This document shows positions 32,691 through 39,660 of a stretch of DNA of 49,365 nucleotides, piece after piece. Below the pieces are notes generated by a model. The model was not told the origin of the DNA. It saw only the letters and a list, made by a program, of their open reading frames with translations, and made no database searches. This DNA comes from JAVVSR01 sp964604875 (GTDB taxonomy: Bacteria > Bacillota > Clostridia > Christensenellales > CAG-917), in contig CAZSAC010000006.1 in the NCBI GenBank assembly GCA_964604875.1, positions 1 to 49,365 of the forward strand, given 5' to 3'. Position numbers and translations under genes: made by a program. Every line of letters starts with the position of its first letter. The first letter of the stretch is position 1.

Positions 32691-32981
32691 TTAAATTATG
32701 TGCTTCATATCTTTTCTTTGGGATTTTTTATACAATACGATTTTATTTCCGATAGCTTGGACGGGTTGGGCGTTCAACATTTCGGCAAGCTCCTCGATAA
32801 CCTGCTTTGCGTTAAAGTCCGCATTGCGCAGAACGGTGATTTTGATAAGCTCGCGTGAGTCAAGCGCCACAGACAAGTCGTTGATGAGATTTTCCGTTAT
32901 TCCGTTTTTCCCGATTTGGAAAATAGCATCGATATTTTGCGCCAATGATTTTAGTTTTGTACGTTCCTGTGTAGTAAGCAT
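32691..32981 (-). CDS. yhbY: YhbY-family CRM-domain RNA-binding protein
   Basis: The start is at 32981 (MLTTQERTKLKSLAQNI), where GAGG lies five bases upstream; the open frame further upstream lies within obg. The 96-residue protein is a single CRM domain: the GKNGIT loop (KH-like GxxG), VALDSRELIKITVLRN, and AEMLNAQPVQAIGNKIVLYKK. YhbY binds pre-50S particles. It follows obg as in many Gram-positive bacteria. Confidence 0.95.
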   Translation of the reverse strand: MLTTQERTKLKSLAQNIDAIFQIGKNGITENLINDLSVALDSRELIKITVLRNADFNAKQVIEELAEMLNAQPVQAIGNKIVLYKKSQRKDMKHII

Positions 32982-32991
32982 TTTTACCTCT

Positions 32992-34254
32992 TTATTCAAC
33001 AAATTCAAACTCAATATCTCCAACGATAATTACATCCCCGTCTTTCGCGCCCCGCGCTCTTAGCGCGTCGATAATCCCTCTTTCAATCAACATTTTTTGG
33101 AAATATCTAAAGCTGTCGTCGTCGGATATGACAACGTTTTTTGCAAGCATATCGATAAATCCGCCATAAACCAGGAATGAGCCGTCGTCTTCACGGTCAA
33201 TTTCAAAGCTTTGGTTGTCGTAAACTTCAAATTGAAAATCCTCGTCTACAAAAATCGGTTCGGGTTCAGGCGCCTCGTCCAACGCCTTGTATATCTTTTC
33301 TAACAATTCTTTCAGCCCTTGATTAGAAACCGCAGAAATCCGCAACGGTTCAACGCCCGTTTCCGCCTTAAACTTATCAATCGACTCCTCGTCAAACAAC
33401 ATATCGCACTTATTAGCCACAACCAGCTGTGGTAAATCCGCCAATTTTTGACTATATCCTGCAAGCTCGTGATTAATTTTATTATAGTCCTCTACGGGGT
33501 CACGTCCCTCACTTCCGGATATATCCACAATGTGTACTATAAGTCTTACCCGCTCAATGTGACGCAAAAAGCTGTGCCCTAAGCCCGCGCCCTCGCTTGC
33601 GCCTTCAATAAGCCCGGGGATATCCGCCAGAACAATGCTTTTGTCATAAAGCTTAACCACACCTAAGTTTGGGGATAAAGTGGTAAAGTGATAGTTTGCA
33701 ATTTTGGGTTTTGCCGATGTCAGCACGGACAGCAAAGTGCTTTTACCCACGTTCGGGAAGCCCACCAAGCCTACGTCAGCCAAAATTTTAAGCTCCAAAA
33801 TCAACTCGTGCATTTCGGTTTTAATACCCTTTTGAGAAAATGCAGGCGTACGTCTTGTAGGAGTGGCAAAACGCGCGTTACCTTTTCCGCCTCTACCGCC
33901 CTTTAAAAGAACCTTTTGCGTATCGGCTTTAGACATATCCGCAACGATAGTACCCGTTTCTTTATCCTTAATAACCGTACCAATCGGCACTTTAATAACT
34001 AAATCCGCGCCGCTTCTTCCAAAACAATTTTTTGCCAATCCGTGCGCGCCGTCCTCAGCTTTGAAGTGTTTTTTATACTTAAAATCGACAAGCGTATTTA
34101 AGTTTGCGTCTGCATAGAAGACAATATTACCGCCCTTTCCGCCGTCACCGCCGTCAGGACCGCCTGCCATTACATATTTTTCGCGGTAGAAAGACACTAT
34201 TCCGTCGCCACCGTTGCCTGCTTTAACAAAAATTGTTGCGTAATCTAAAAACAT
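32992..34254 (-). CDS. obg: Obg/CgtA ribosome-assembly GTPase
   Basis: A 420-residue Obg protein, essential for late 50S assembly and stress signalling. The glycine-rich Obg fold (1-158) contains GGPDGGDGGKGGNIVF and GGRGGKGNARFAT. The G domain has GFPNVGKSTLL (G1), the switch II DIPGLIEGA and the specificity motif ANKCD. The C-terminal OCT domain (about 340-420) is present (EIDREDDGSFLVYGG). The start has a CAGGGA site. The gene lies 21 bases after the HAD phosphatase gene and is followed by yhbY. Confidence 0.97.
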   Translation of the reverse strand: MFLDYATIFVKAGNGGDGIVSFYREKYVMAGGPDGGDGGKGGNIVFYADANLNTLVDFKYKKHFKAEDGAHGLAKNCFGRSGADLVIKVPIGTVIKDKETGTIVADMSKADTQKVLLKGGRGGKGNARFATPTRRTPAFSQKGIKTEMHELILELKILADVGLVGFPNVGKSTLLSVLTSAKPKIANYHFTTLSPNLGVVKLYDKSIVLADIPGLIEGASEGAGLGHSFLRHIERVRLIVHIVDISGSEGRDPVEDYNKINHELAGYSQKLADLPQLVVANKCDMLFDEESIDKFKAETGVEPLRISAVSNQGLKELLEKIYKALDEAPEPEPIFVDEDFQFEVYDNQSFEIDREDDGSFLVYGGFIDMLAKNVVISDDDSFRYFQKMLIERGIIDALRARGAKDGDVIIVGDIEFEFVE

Positions 34255-34275
34255 ATATTCCCTGTAAAAATTTTA

Positions 34276-34935
34276 TTAATTCTTAGTTTTTTCTAAAAAC
34301 TCAATTATATCCTCGCAATTTTCGACAATTGCGATACACAAATCTTGCGCCAGTTCATTCGGCTTTAGTATGTCGGGTACCATAATGGTTTTCAAGCCCG
34401 CTGATGTCGCCGACAGTATCCCCGTGTAAGAATCCTCAATGGCATAAGCGTCTTTCGGATTGCACCCCAGGTTTTCACACGCTGCCAAATAAAGGTCGGG
34501 GGCAGGCTTAACCTTTTTTACCATATCTCCGCAAGAAAGATAATCAAAATACGTCAATAAGCCTGAGTGTTGCAATAATATAACAGAAAAATCCGTATTT
34601 GTTGACGTTGCCAACGCAATTTTGAAGTTTTCTGCCTTTAAATAATCTAACAGCTCTGTTACGCCTTTTTTTATTGGGACGCAAGAGTGAGAAACCATAT
34701 CGATATAGTAATCAAGAAACATCTTTGTGCCGATTTGGATAAACTTATCGTCGACAAAATTTTTCTGCATAAGCTCAATAATTTCGTTTTCGCTTTTACC
34801 GACGCATTGACGCAAAACATCTTCAGAAACATTGAAATTATGCTTCTTTACAAAGTTTAACGCATTGGACATCATAACTCTTTCGGTATCCAACAACGTG
34901 CCGTCCAAATCGATGACAACAAATTTTTCCGCCAT
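34276..34935 (-). CDS. HAD-superfamily hydrolase, beta-phosphoglucomutase/phosphatase-like
   Basis: A 219-residue HAD protein. The nucleophile motif is VIDLDGTLLDTE (about 6-17; Asp9 nucleophile, Asp11 acid/base). A helical C1 cap follows (about 18-85), then motif II ALATST, motif III Lys in VKKVKPAPDLYLAA, and motif IV AIEDSYTGILSATSAG. The pattern fits the beta-phosphoglucomutase / phosphoglycolate-phosphatase-like group; the substrate cannot be assigned. The ATG has an AGAGGT site. It is likely the first gene before obg. Confidence 0.88.
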   Translation of the reverse strand: MAEKFVVIDLDGTLLDTERVMMSNALNFVKKHNFNVSEDVLRQCVGKSENEIIELMQKNFVDDKFIQIGTKMFLDYYIDMVSHSCVPIKKGVTELLDYLKAENFKIALATSTNTDFSVILLQHSGLLTYFDYLSCGDMVKKVKPAPDLYLAACENLGCNPKDAYAIEDSYTGILSATSAGLKTIMVPDILKPNELAQDLCIAIVENCEDIIEFLEKTKN

Positions 34936-34969
34936 TAAGACCTCTTTTTGACAAATATTTCGTCACAAC

Positions 34970-35012
34970 ATAACAAAACCCGATGAGTAATTATAACATA
35001 CTCGTCGGGTTT
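34970..35012 (-). terminator. Terminator-like hairpin after nfnB
   Basis: A 14-base stem, AAACCCGACGAGTA paired with TACTCATCGGGTTT (one G-T pair), with a nine-base loop. It lies 26 bases after the nfnB stop. The minus-strand U-tract is short (TTTTG), so termination may be partial. The loop contains TTATAAT on the minus strand. Confidence 0.7.
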
Positions 35013-35037
35013 ATTATAGCGTTTTTTAGACAAATTT

Positions 35038-36423
35038 CTATTTATTCTTTCCGATAATAGACTTTGCCGCAAGTTTTCCCGCGCCCATGGCAAGTATAAC
35101 GGTAGCCGCGCCTGTAACAGCGTCGCCGCCTGCGTAAACGTCTTCAATAGAGGTTTCGCCCGTTTCTTCATTGATTACGATAGTGCCCCACTTTGAGGTT
35201 TCCAATTTGGAACAGCTGTTTTTAAGCAAGGGGTTGGGACTTGTGCCGACAGATACGATAACTTGGTCGCACTCAAACTCAAACTCACTGCCTTGAATCG
35301 GTACCGGGCGACGACGACCTGACGCGTCTGGCTCGCCAAGCTCCATTCTAATACATCTAACGCCCTTAACTTTTCCGTTTTCGCCAATAATTTCAACAGG
35401 ATTTGTCAACAAATTAAATTGAATACCCTCTTGCTCGGCGTGATGAATTTCTGCCGCACGGGCAGGCATTTCCTCTCTGCTGCGGCGATATACCATATAA
35501 ACGTTTTCCGCGCCTAAACGTAAAGCCGTACGCGCGGAGTCCATTGCAACGTTACCAGCGCCGACAACAACTACATTCCTGCCAACTTGGATTGGTGTAA
35601 TGCTGTCTTTTTCATATGCCTTCATCAAATTTACACGGGTTAAGTATTCGTTTGCGCTGTAAACACCATTTAGGTTTTCACCGGGTATTTTCAAAAAGCT
35701 GGGTAAGCCTGCGCCTGTTCCGATAAAGACAGCGTCAAAATCGTCAACCAATTCGTCTAGCATAATTGTCTTACCGATAATGGTGTTCAATTTTACTTCA
35801 ACGCCAAGCTCGGTAAGCTTGTCGATTTCAGCTTGAACCAAAGCCTTAGGAAGACGGAACTCGGGAATTCCATAAACTAAAACGCCGCCCGCTTTATGGA
35901 ACGCTTCATAAACAGTAACCTTATAGCCTGCAAGAGCAAGGTCGGCAGCGCAAGTCAAGCCTGCGGGACCACTTCCGACAATCGCTGCGGTTTTGCCGTT
36001 AGGGGTGATGCCTTCGACAGGTTTTTTGGGCGCGCGGAATATTGAATAATCCGCAACGTATCTTTCAAGATTGCCGATTGCAACGCTTCCGCCTAGCTTT
36101 GCCTTTCTAACGCAGAATTTTTCGCATTGCTCTTCTTGAGGGCATACGCGTCCGCAAATTGCAGGAAGGTTATTATCGCCTTTTAGCGCCTTTACCGCGC
36201 CGTCAAGGTCTTTGTTTTTGATTTGGTTAATAAATGCGGGGATATTTACGCCGACAGGACAACCCTTTCTGCAAGGAGCGGTTTTGCAATCCAAACATCT
36301 GCACGCCTCCTCGTATGCGGTTTCATCGTCGAATCCAAGGGCAACCTCTTTAAAGTTATGCGCGCGAATCTCGGGCGCTTGTTCATTCATTTCGTTTCTA
36401 ACTGAATTATTTATGTTTGCCAT
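35038..36423 (-). CDS. nfnB: NfnB/GltA-like large subunit of NADH-dependent ferredoxin:NADP+ oxidoreductase
   Basis: A 461-residue flavoprotein starting at the ATG at 36423 (GAGGTG six bases upstream; a GTG nine bases earlier is less likely). The N-terminal cysteine-rich region carries ligands for two [4Fe-4S] clusters (CLDCKTAPCRKGCPVGVN and CGRVCPQEEQCEKFC). FAD- and NAD(P)-binding motifs follow: AAIVGSGPAGLTCAADL (about 145), VVVVGAGNVAMDSARTA (about 285), and DVYAGGDAVTGAATVILAMGAGK near the end. Alone this resembles the glutamate synthase small subunit. Directly after nfnA it is best read as NfnB (SudA), which with NfnA bifurcates electrons between NADH, ferredoxin and NADP+. Confidence 0.88.
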   Translation of the reverse strand: MANINNSVRNEMNEQAPEIRAHNFKEVALGFDDETAYEEACRCLDCKTAPCRKGCPVGVNIPAFINQIKNKDLDGAVKALKGDNNLPAICGRVCPQEEQCEKFCVRKAKLGGSVAIGNLERYVADYSIFRAPKKPVEGITPNGKTAAIVGSGPAGLTCAADLALAGYKVTVYEAFHKAGGVLVYGIPEFRLPKALVQAEIDKLTELGVEVKLNTIIGKTIMLDELVDDFDAVFIGTGAGLPSFLKIPGENLNGVYSANEYLTRVNLMKAYEKDSITPIQVGRNVVVVGAGNVAMDSARTALRLGAENVYMVYRRSREEMPARAAEIHHAEQEGIQFNLLTNPVEIIGENGKVKGVRCIRMELGEPDASGRRRPVPIQGSEFEFECDQVIVSVGTSPNPLLKNSCSKLETSKWGTIVINEETGETSIEDVYAGGDAVTGAATVILAMGAGKLAAKSIIGKNK

Positions 36424-36424
36424 A

Positions 36425-37249
36425 TTATTCACCTCTTAATCTACAAACGTGCTTCTTCTCTTGTTCTTTATAGAAACCCGAACGGCTGATAGCTTCATCA
36501 AAGTCAACCTTATGACCGTCAAATTCGGGGCCGTCTACGCAAGCGTATTTGGTTTGTCCGTCAACGGTTAAGCGACAACCGCCGCACATACCAGTGCCGT
36601 CGACCATAATAGAGTTCATAGAAACGATGGTGTGTATGCCGTATTCCTTAGTTAAATTACAAACAGCCCTCATCATCATCATAGGACCAACCGCAAAAAT
36701 ACAATCATATTTTTCGCCTCTGTCCAAGAGCTCGCGAATCATATCGGTAACAAAGCCCTTTTTGCCATAGCTGCCGTCATCGGTAACAAGATAAAAGGCT
36801 GAACTGTTTTGTTTAAATTCTTCCTCATACATAATCAAGCTTTTAGTACGCGCGCCAACGATACTGTCAGCAGGTTTTCCGATACTCATAAGGTGTTTCG
36901 CCTGAGGATAAATGACCGCTGCGCCAATACCACCGCCAACCAATAAAACCTTGTTGAAACTGTCTAATGCCGTCGCATTTCCCAAAGGACCTGCAAAATC
37001 GTGTAGATAGTCACCTTCTTTCAGTTGAGCCATCTTCATCGTGCTGTAACCTATGGATTGAATAAGCAACGTGATAGTGCCTTTCTCTTTATCCATATCG
37101 CAAATGGTAAATGGAATACGTTCGCCATCTTCGTCAACTCGCAAAATGACAAATTGACCCGGCTTTGCGTGCTTAGCAACATCAGGTGCGTCAATCACAT
37201 ACTCGTGAACATTATCCGCCAACTGGCGCATAGATAGAATTTTGTTCAT
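36425..37249 (-). CDS. nfnA: NfnA/SudB-like small subunit, ferredoxin-NADP+ reductase type
   Basis: A 274-residue protein with an FNR-like fold: FAD-binding barrel (KPGQFVILRVDEDGERIPFTICD), NAD-binding half (VLLVGGGIGAAVIYPQAKHL, FAVGPMMMMRAVCNLT). A C-terminal iron-sulfur segment GTGMCGGCRLTVDGQTKYACVDGPEF supplies the [2Fe-2S] cysteines, as in dihydroorotate-dehydrogenase K-type and NfnA subunits. The stop is one base before the nfnB ATG and the start shares a base with the nth stop (TAATG). The order nfnA-nfnB supports an electron-bifurcating transhydrogenase rather than PyrK, since no pyrD is present. Confidence 0.88.
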   Translation of the reverse strand: MNKILSMRQLADNVHEYVIDAPDVAKHAKPGQFVILRVDEDGERIPFTICDMDKEKGTITLLIQSIGYSTMKMAQLKEGDYLHDFAGPLGNATALDSFNKVLLVGGGIGAAVIYPQAKHLMSIGKPADSIVGARTKSLIMYEEEFKQNSSAFYLVTDDGSYGKKGFVTDMIRELLDRGEKYDCIFAVGPMMMMRAVCNLTKEYGIHTIVSMNSIMVDGTGMCGGCRLTVDGQTKYACVDGPEFDGHKVDFDEAISRSGFYKEQEKKHVCRLRGE

Positions 37250-37881
37250 TAACTTTCTCCTTTTATATAACTACAATAATTTTTAACCTTACACTCTTGA
37301 CACTGAGGTTTGAGCGCGTGGCAAGTATATCTTCCATGAAATATCATTAAGTGATGAGCCTTATACCACAACTCGGGAGGTATCAATTCCGTCAACTGAT
37401 ATTCCGTTTTATCGGCGTCTTTTGCGTCAGACATCGCCAATCTGTGGCTCACCCTAAACACGTGGGTATCAACGGCTAAAGCCTGCCCGTTAAACGCCAC
37501 CGAAATCAAAACGTTTGCCGTTTTCCTGCCTACCCCGTCTAAGGTTGTCAATTCCTCCACCGTGCGAGGAACTTCCCCCTTAAAGTCTTGAATGATTTTT
37601 TGGCTTGCGCTTATGATATTTTTGGCTTTATTTTTATAAAAACCGCAGGTATAAATTTGTTTTTCTAAAGCTTCGGGCGCTAAATCGGCAAAGTCAAAGG
37701 GTGTCGAATATTTTTTAAAAAGCTTTTCGGTCACGATATTTACACGTTTATCCGTGCATTGCGCAGACAGTATAACCGCAACCAACAATTCAAACGGCGT
37801 ATTAAAATTTAACTCACACTTTGCGTCGGGATACATTGTATCCAAAACAGCCAAAATTTCTATTGCTTTTTTAGCGTTCAT
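37249..37881 (-). CDS. nth: Endonuclease III (DNA glycosylase/AP lyase)
   Basis: Nth removes oxidised pyrimidines from DNA. The 210-residue protein carries the helix-hairpin-helix LDGVGRKTANV with catalytic Lys120, and VDTHV with Asp138, the same numbers as in Escherichia coli Nth. The C-terminal [4Fe-4S] loop is CHALKPQCQECKVKNYC with the expected 6-2-5 spacing. There is no ribosome-binding site; a promoter with its -10 element 10 bases from the ATG suggests a leader of only about three bases. nfnA follows with a one-base overlap, an unusual pairing of DNA repair with redox genes. Confidence 0.96.
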   Translation of the reverse strand: MNAKKAIEILAVLDTMYPDAKCELNFNTPFELLVAVILSAQCTDKRVNIVTEKLFKKYSTPFDFADLAPEALEKQIYTCGFYKNKAKNIISASQKIIQDFKGEVPRTVEELTTLDGVGRKTANVLISVAFNGQALAVDTHVFRVSHRLAMSDAKDADKTEYQLTELIPPELWYKAHHLMIFHGRYTCHALKPQCQECKVKNYCSYIKGES

Positions 37882-37891
37882 TATACTATTT

Positions 37892-37920
37892 ATTATTGCA
37901 TACTTCTATAATAAAATCAA
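37892..37920 (-). promoter_or_regulatory. Promoter of nth-nfnA-nfnB with near-leaderless start
   Basis: On the minus strand TTGATT (37920-37915), 17 bases ending TGC (extended -10), and AATAAT (37897-37892). Ten bases separate the -10 element from the nth ATG, and no Shine-Dalgarno sequence is present. Confidence 0.6.
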
Positions 37921-37997
37921 TTAAAAAACGTAAAAATTAAAACATTTTGTTTAAATTTTTACGCTTACAAATTTAGAATGGTCAAATAATAGCTATA

Positions 37998-38849
37998 CTA
38001 TCTAAAGTCTTGTGATTTTATTATTACGTCCTTTTTTGTCTTATTTTTCCCGTGTTTTCCATTGTTTTTTGCCTTATTATTGCCTTTTTTTGAGAAGATA
38101 TGTTTCCCTTCAAACGGTAAGCACATTATAAACGGTAATGCTAAACCATATATCAGCACAGCAGGCAGCATATAAACAAACGGCCAAAATGCTTTTGCGC
38201 CTGTTGTTGGCAATGTCTCAAATACAGTTGGTGTAAAGATGGTTATGGCTTTAGAAATACTTCCCTTTGGCAACCACACCATAGATTCATTTAAACTTTT
38301 GGGGTCAACACCAAAAATCTCGCCTGCAATTATTGTATTTGCTAAAATAAAAACTAAAATACCCGCAAACAAAAACGGCATTCTCCAAATTCTTTTATAG
38401 TCAAGCTTTTGCAAGCCCAAAAGCACCCACAACAAGGAAAAGGAAAAAATTATTATGGCTGAAATATAATATGTAATAACTTCTACACTAAACAATAGCA
38501 ACCCAAAAATAGAGGTCGGATATATAATTGCAAGTGCGCCTACAAACAAGCCAAAGTAAAAAAGGCTGTCTCTTAAAGCCTGATTTTTTGTCCAAAAATG
38601 AATTGGAAAAGTCAATAAACACGCAGAAAAAACCGAAATCGGGAAAAGATTTATAAACATTCCGTTTGTTTTCGGCATAAAGAAAAATCTGATATTATAA
38701 GAAATTAGCGCTACAATCAGCAATGAGAACAAAACGATTTTTTGTGTTTTTTGACTGCGTTTTTCAAGAGTGAAATATAAAATCACCATCACGGTAGCCG
38801 CTACCATCATCGCCAAAAAATACCATAAGTTGCCAAATACTAAGGTCAT
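37998..38849 (-). CDS. Polytopic membrane protein, function unknown
   Basis: A 283-residue protein with about seven transmembrane segments (near 5-27, 38-56, 64-84, 92-110, 116-147, 157-178 and 225-247). A very basic, Asn/Lys-rich C-terminal tail follows (KKGNNKAKNNGKHGKNK). The overall layout resembles the YwaF/TMEM164-like group of integral membrane proteins, but I see no diagnostic motif, so this is only a suggestion. It has an AGGTG site and lies 18 bases after the gene at 38868, so the two membrane proteins are probably made together. Confidence 0.7.
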   Translation of the reverse strand: MTLVFGNLWYFLAMMVAATVMVILYFTLEKRSQKTQKIVLFSLLIVALISYNIRFFFMPKTNGMFINLFPISVFSACLLTFPIHFWTKNQALRDSLFYFGLFVGALAIIYPTSIFGLLLFSVEVITYYISAIIIFSFSLLWVLLGLQKLDYKRIWRMPFLFAGILVFILANTIIAGEIFGVDPKSLNESMVWLPKGSISKAITIFTPTVFETLPTTGAKAFWPFVYMLPAVLIYGLALPFIMCLPFEGKHIFSKKGNNKAKNNGKHGKNKTKKDVIIKSQDFR

Positions 38850-38867
38850 TTATATCACCTGTTAATG

Positions 38868-39554
38868 TTATTTTTCTGAATCGCTTTTTTCTTCAGCGTC
38901 GCTGATTTCGTACTCCGGATGAGAAGACGCCTTCTTTTGCCGTATCGCATTTCTAACCGATGCAGAAATGCTTTCATAAAGCGGGATTGTCAAAAAAATC
39001 ACCCAGGACGGATGCCATATACCCTTTGCAAAGCCAATGACCAAATATATCACAACACACAATATCGGGTATGATATAAGTTTGGTAAAACGACTTTTTA
39101 TTACAGAAGTCAGCCACCAATATAGCGGAATTGTAAAAAATATAACCCAACCGGGATGCCACAAATTCCAAATAAAGCCCATCAAAAGATACGCAATAAC
39201 CACAATCGAAAAGAAAGGAAAATTAACCTTCCCCTTTGAAGCGTAGCATTCAATGATCGAATAATACGGGATAATCGTCAAAAAGATAACCCAACCCGGG
39301 TGCCATTTATTTGCCAAAAAGCCCATAAGTAAATAAACTATCAACACTAAAACGGGATATGGAAAACTGCGCAAGGCAGAAAGCCACGGGCTGGTTTTTG
39401 TCCCCTTCCATTGTTGCTCTTCATTATCCGAAATATGCGCGTAGCTATAATTTCGGTCATACTCGTGATTAGCGTCGTTTTCGTGATTATCAGAAAAACC
39501 GTAATGCGAATATTTTTTATCGTATTCTTCTTTATAATTATCTTTATTTTCCAT
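38868..39554 (-). CDS. Membrane protein with three tandem WHPGWVIF helical-hairpin repeats
   Basis: A 228-residue protein. The first ~60 residues are acidic, rich in Asp, Asn and Tyr and predicted cytoplasmic. Then three copies of a ~45-residue unit follow, each a pair of hydrophobic segments with the core Y-L-x-x-G-F-(5)-W-H-P-(G/S)-W-V-I-F-(L/F)-T-I-P-x-Y. The cores are ANKWHPGWVIFLTI, WNLWHPGWVIFFTIPLYWW and KGIWHPSWVIFLTIPLYES. A polar tail ends the protein. Function is unknown; the duplicated unit suggests a small pore or scaffold, but that is only inference. A GGAG site precedes the ATG. Confidence 0.78.
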   Translation of the reverse strand: MENKDNYKEEYDKKYSHYGFSDNHENDANHEYDRNYSYAHISDNEEQQWKGTKTSPWLSALRSFPYPVLVLIVYLLMGFLANKWHPGWVIFLTIIPYYSIIECYASKGKVNFPFFSIVVIAYLLMGFIWNLWHPGWVIFFTIPLYWWLTSVIKSRFTKLISYPILCVVIYLVIGFAKGIWHPSWVIFLTIPLYESISASVRNAIRQKKASSHPEYEISDAEEKSDSEK

Positions 39555-39572
39555 AAAAACTCCTATAGATAT

Positions 39573-39601
39573 ATATTAACATAATTATAACTGCATTTCA
39601 A
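39573..39601 (-). promoter_or_regulatory. Promoter for the two membrane-protein genes
   Basis: On the minus strand TTGAAA (39601-39596), 17 bases, and TAATAT (39578-39573), about 19 bases before the ATG at 39554. The upstream ppdK terminator isolates this unit. Confidence 0.5.
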
Positions 39602-39621
39602 TCATTAATAAATAAAAGCTT

Positions 39622-39655
39622 TAAAAAAATTAAAGGTGGCATTTCTGCCACCTTT
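39622..39655 (-). terminator. Intrinsic terminator after ppdK
   Basis: Perfect ten-base stem AAAGGTGGCA / TGCCACCTTT with a four-base loop. On the minus strand it is followed by AATTTTTTT. It begins six bases after the ppdK stop. Confidence 0.9.
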
Positions 39656-39660
39656 ATAAA

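Noticed and set aside
35038..36423. Glutamate synthase small subunit (GltD) as the name of nfnB
   Set aside because: No large glutamate synthase subunit is adjacent, whereas nfnA is directly upstream with a one-base gap, favouring the NfnAB reading.
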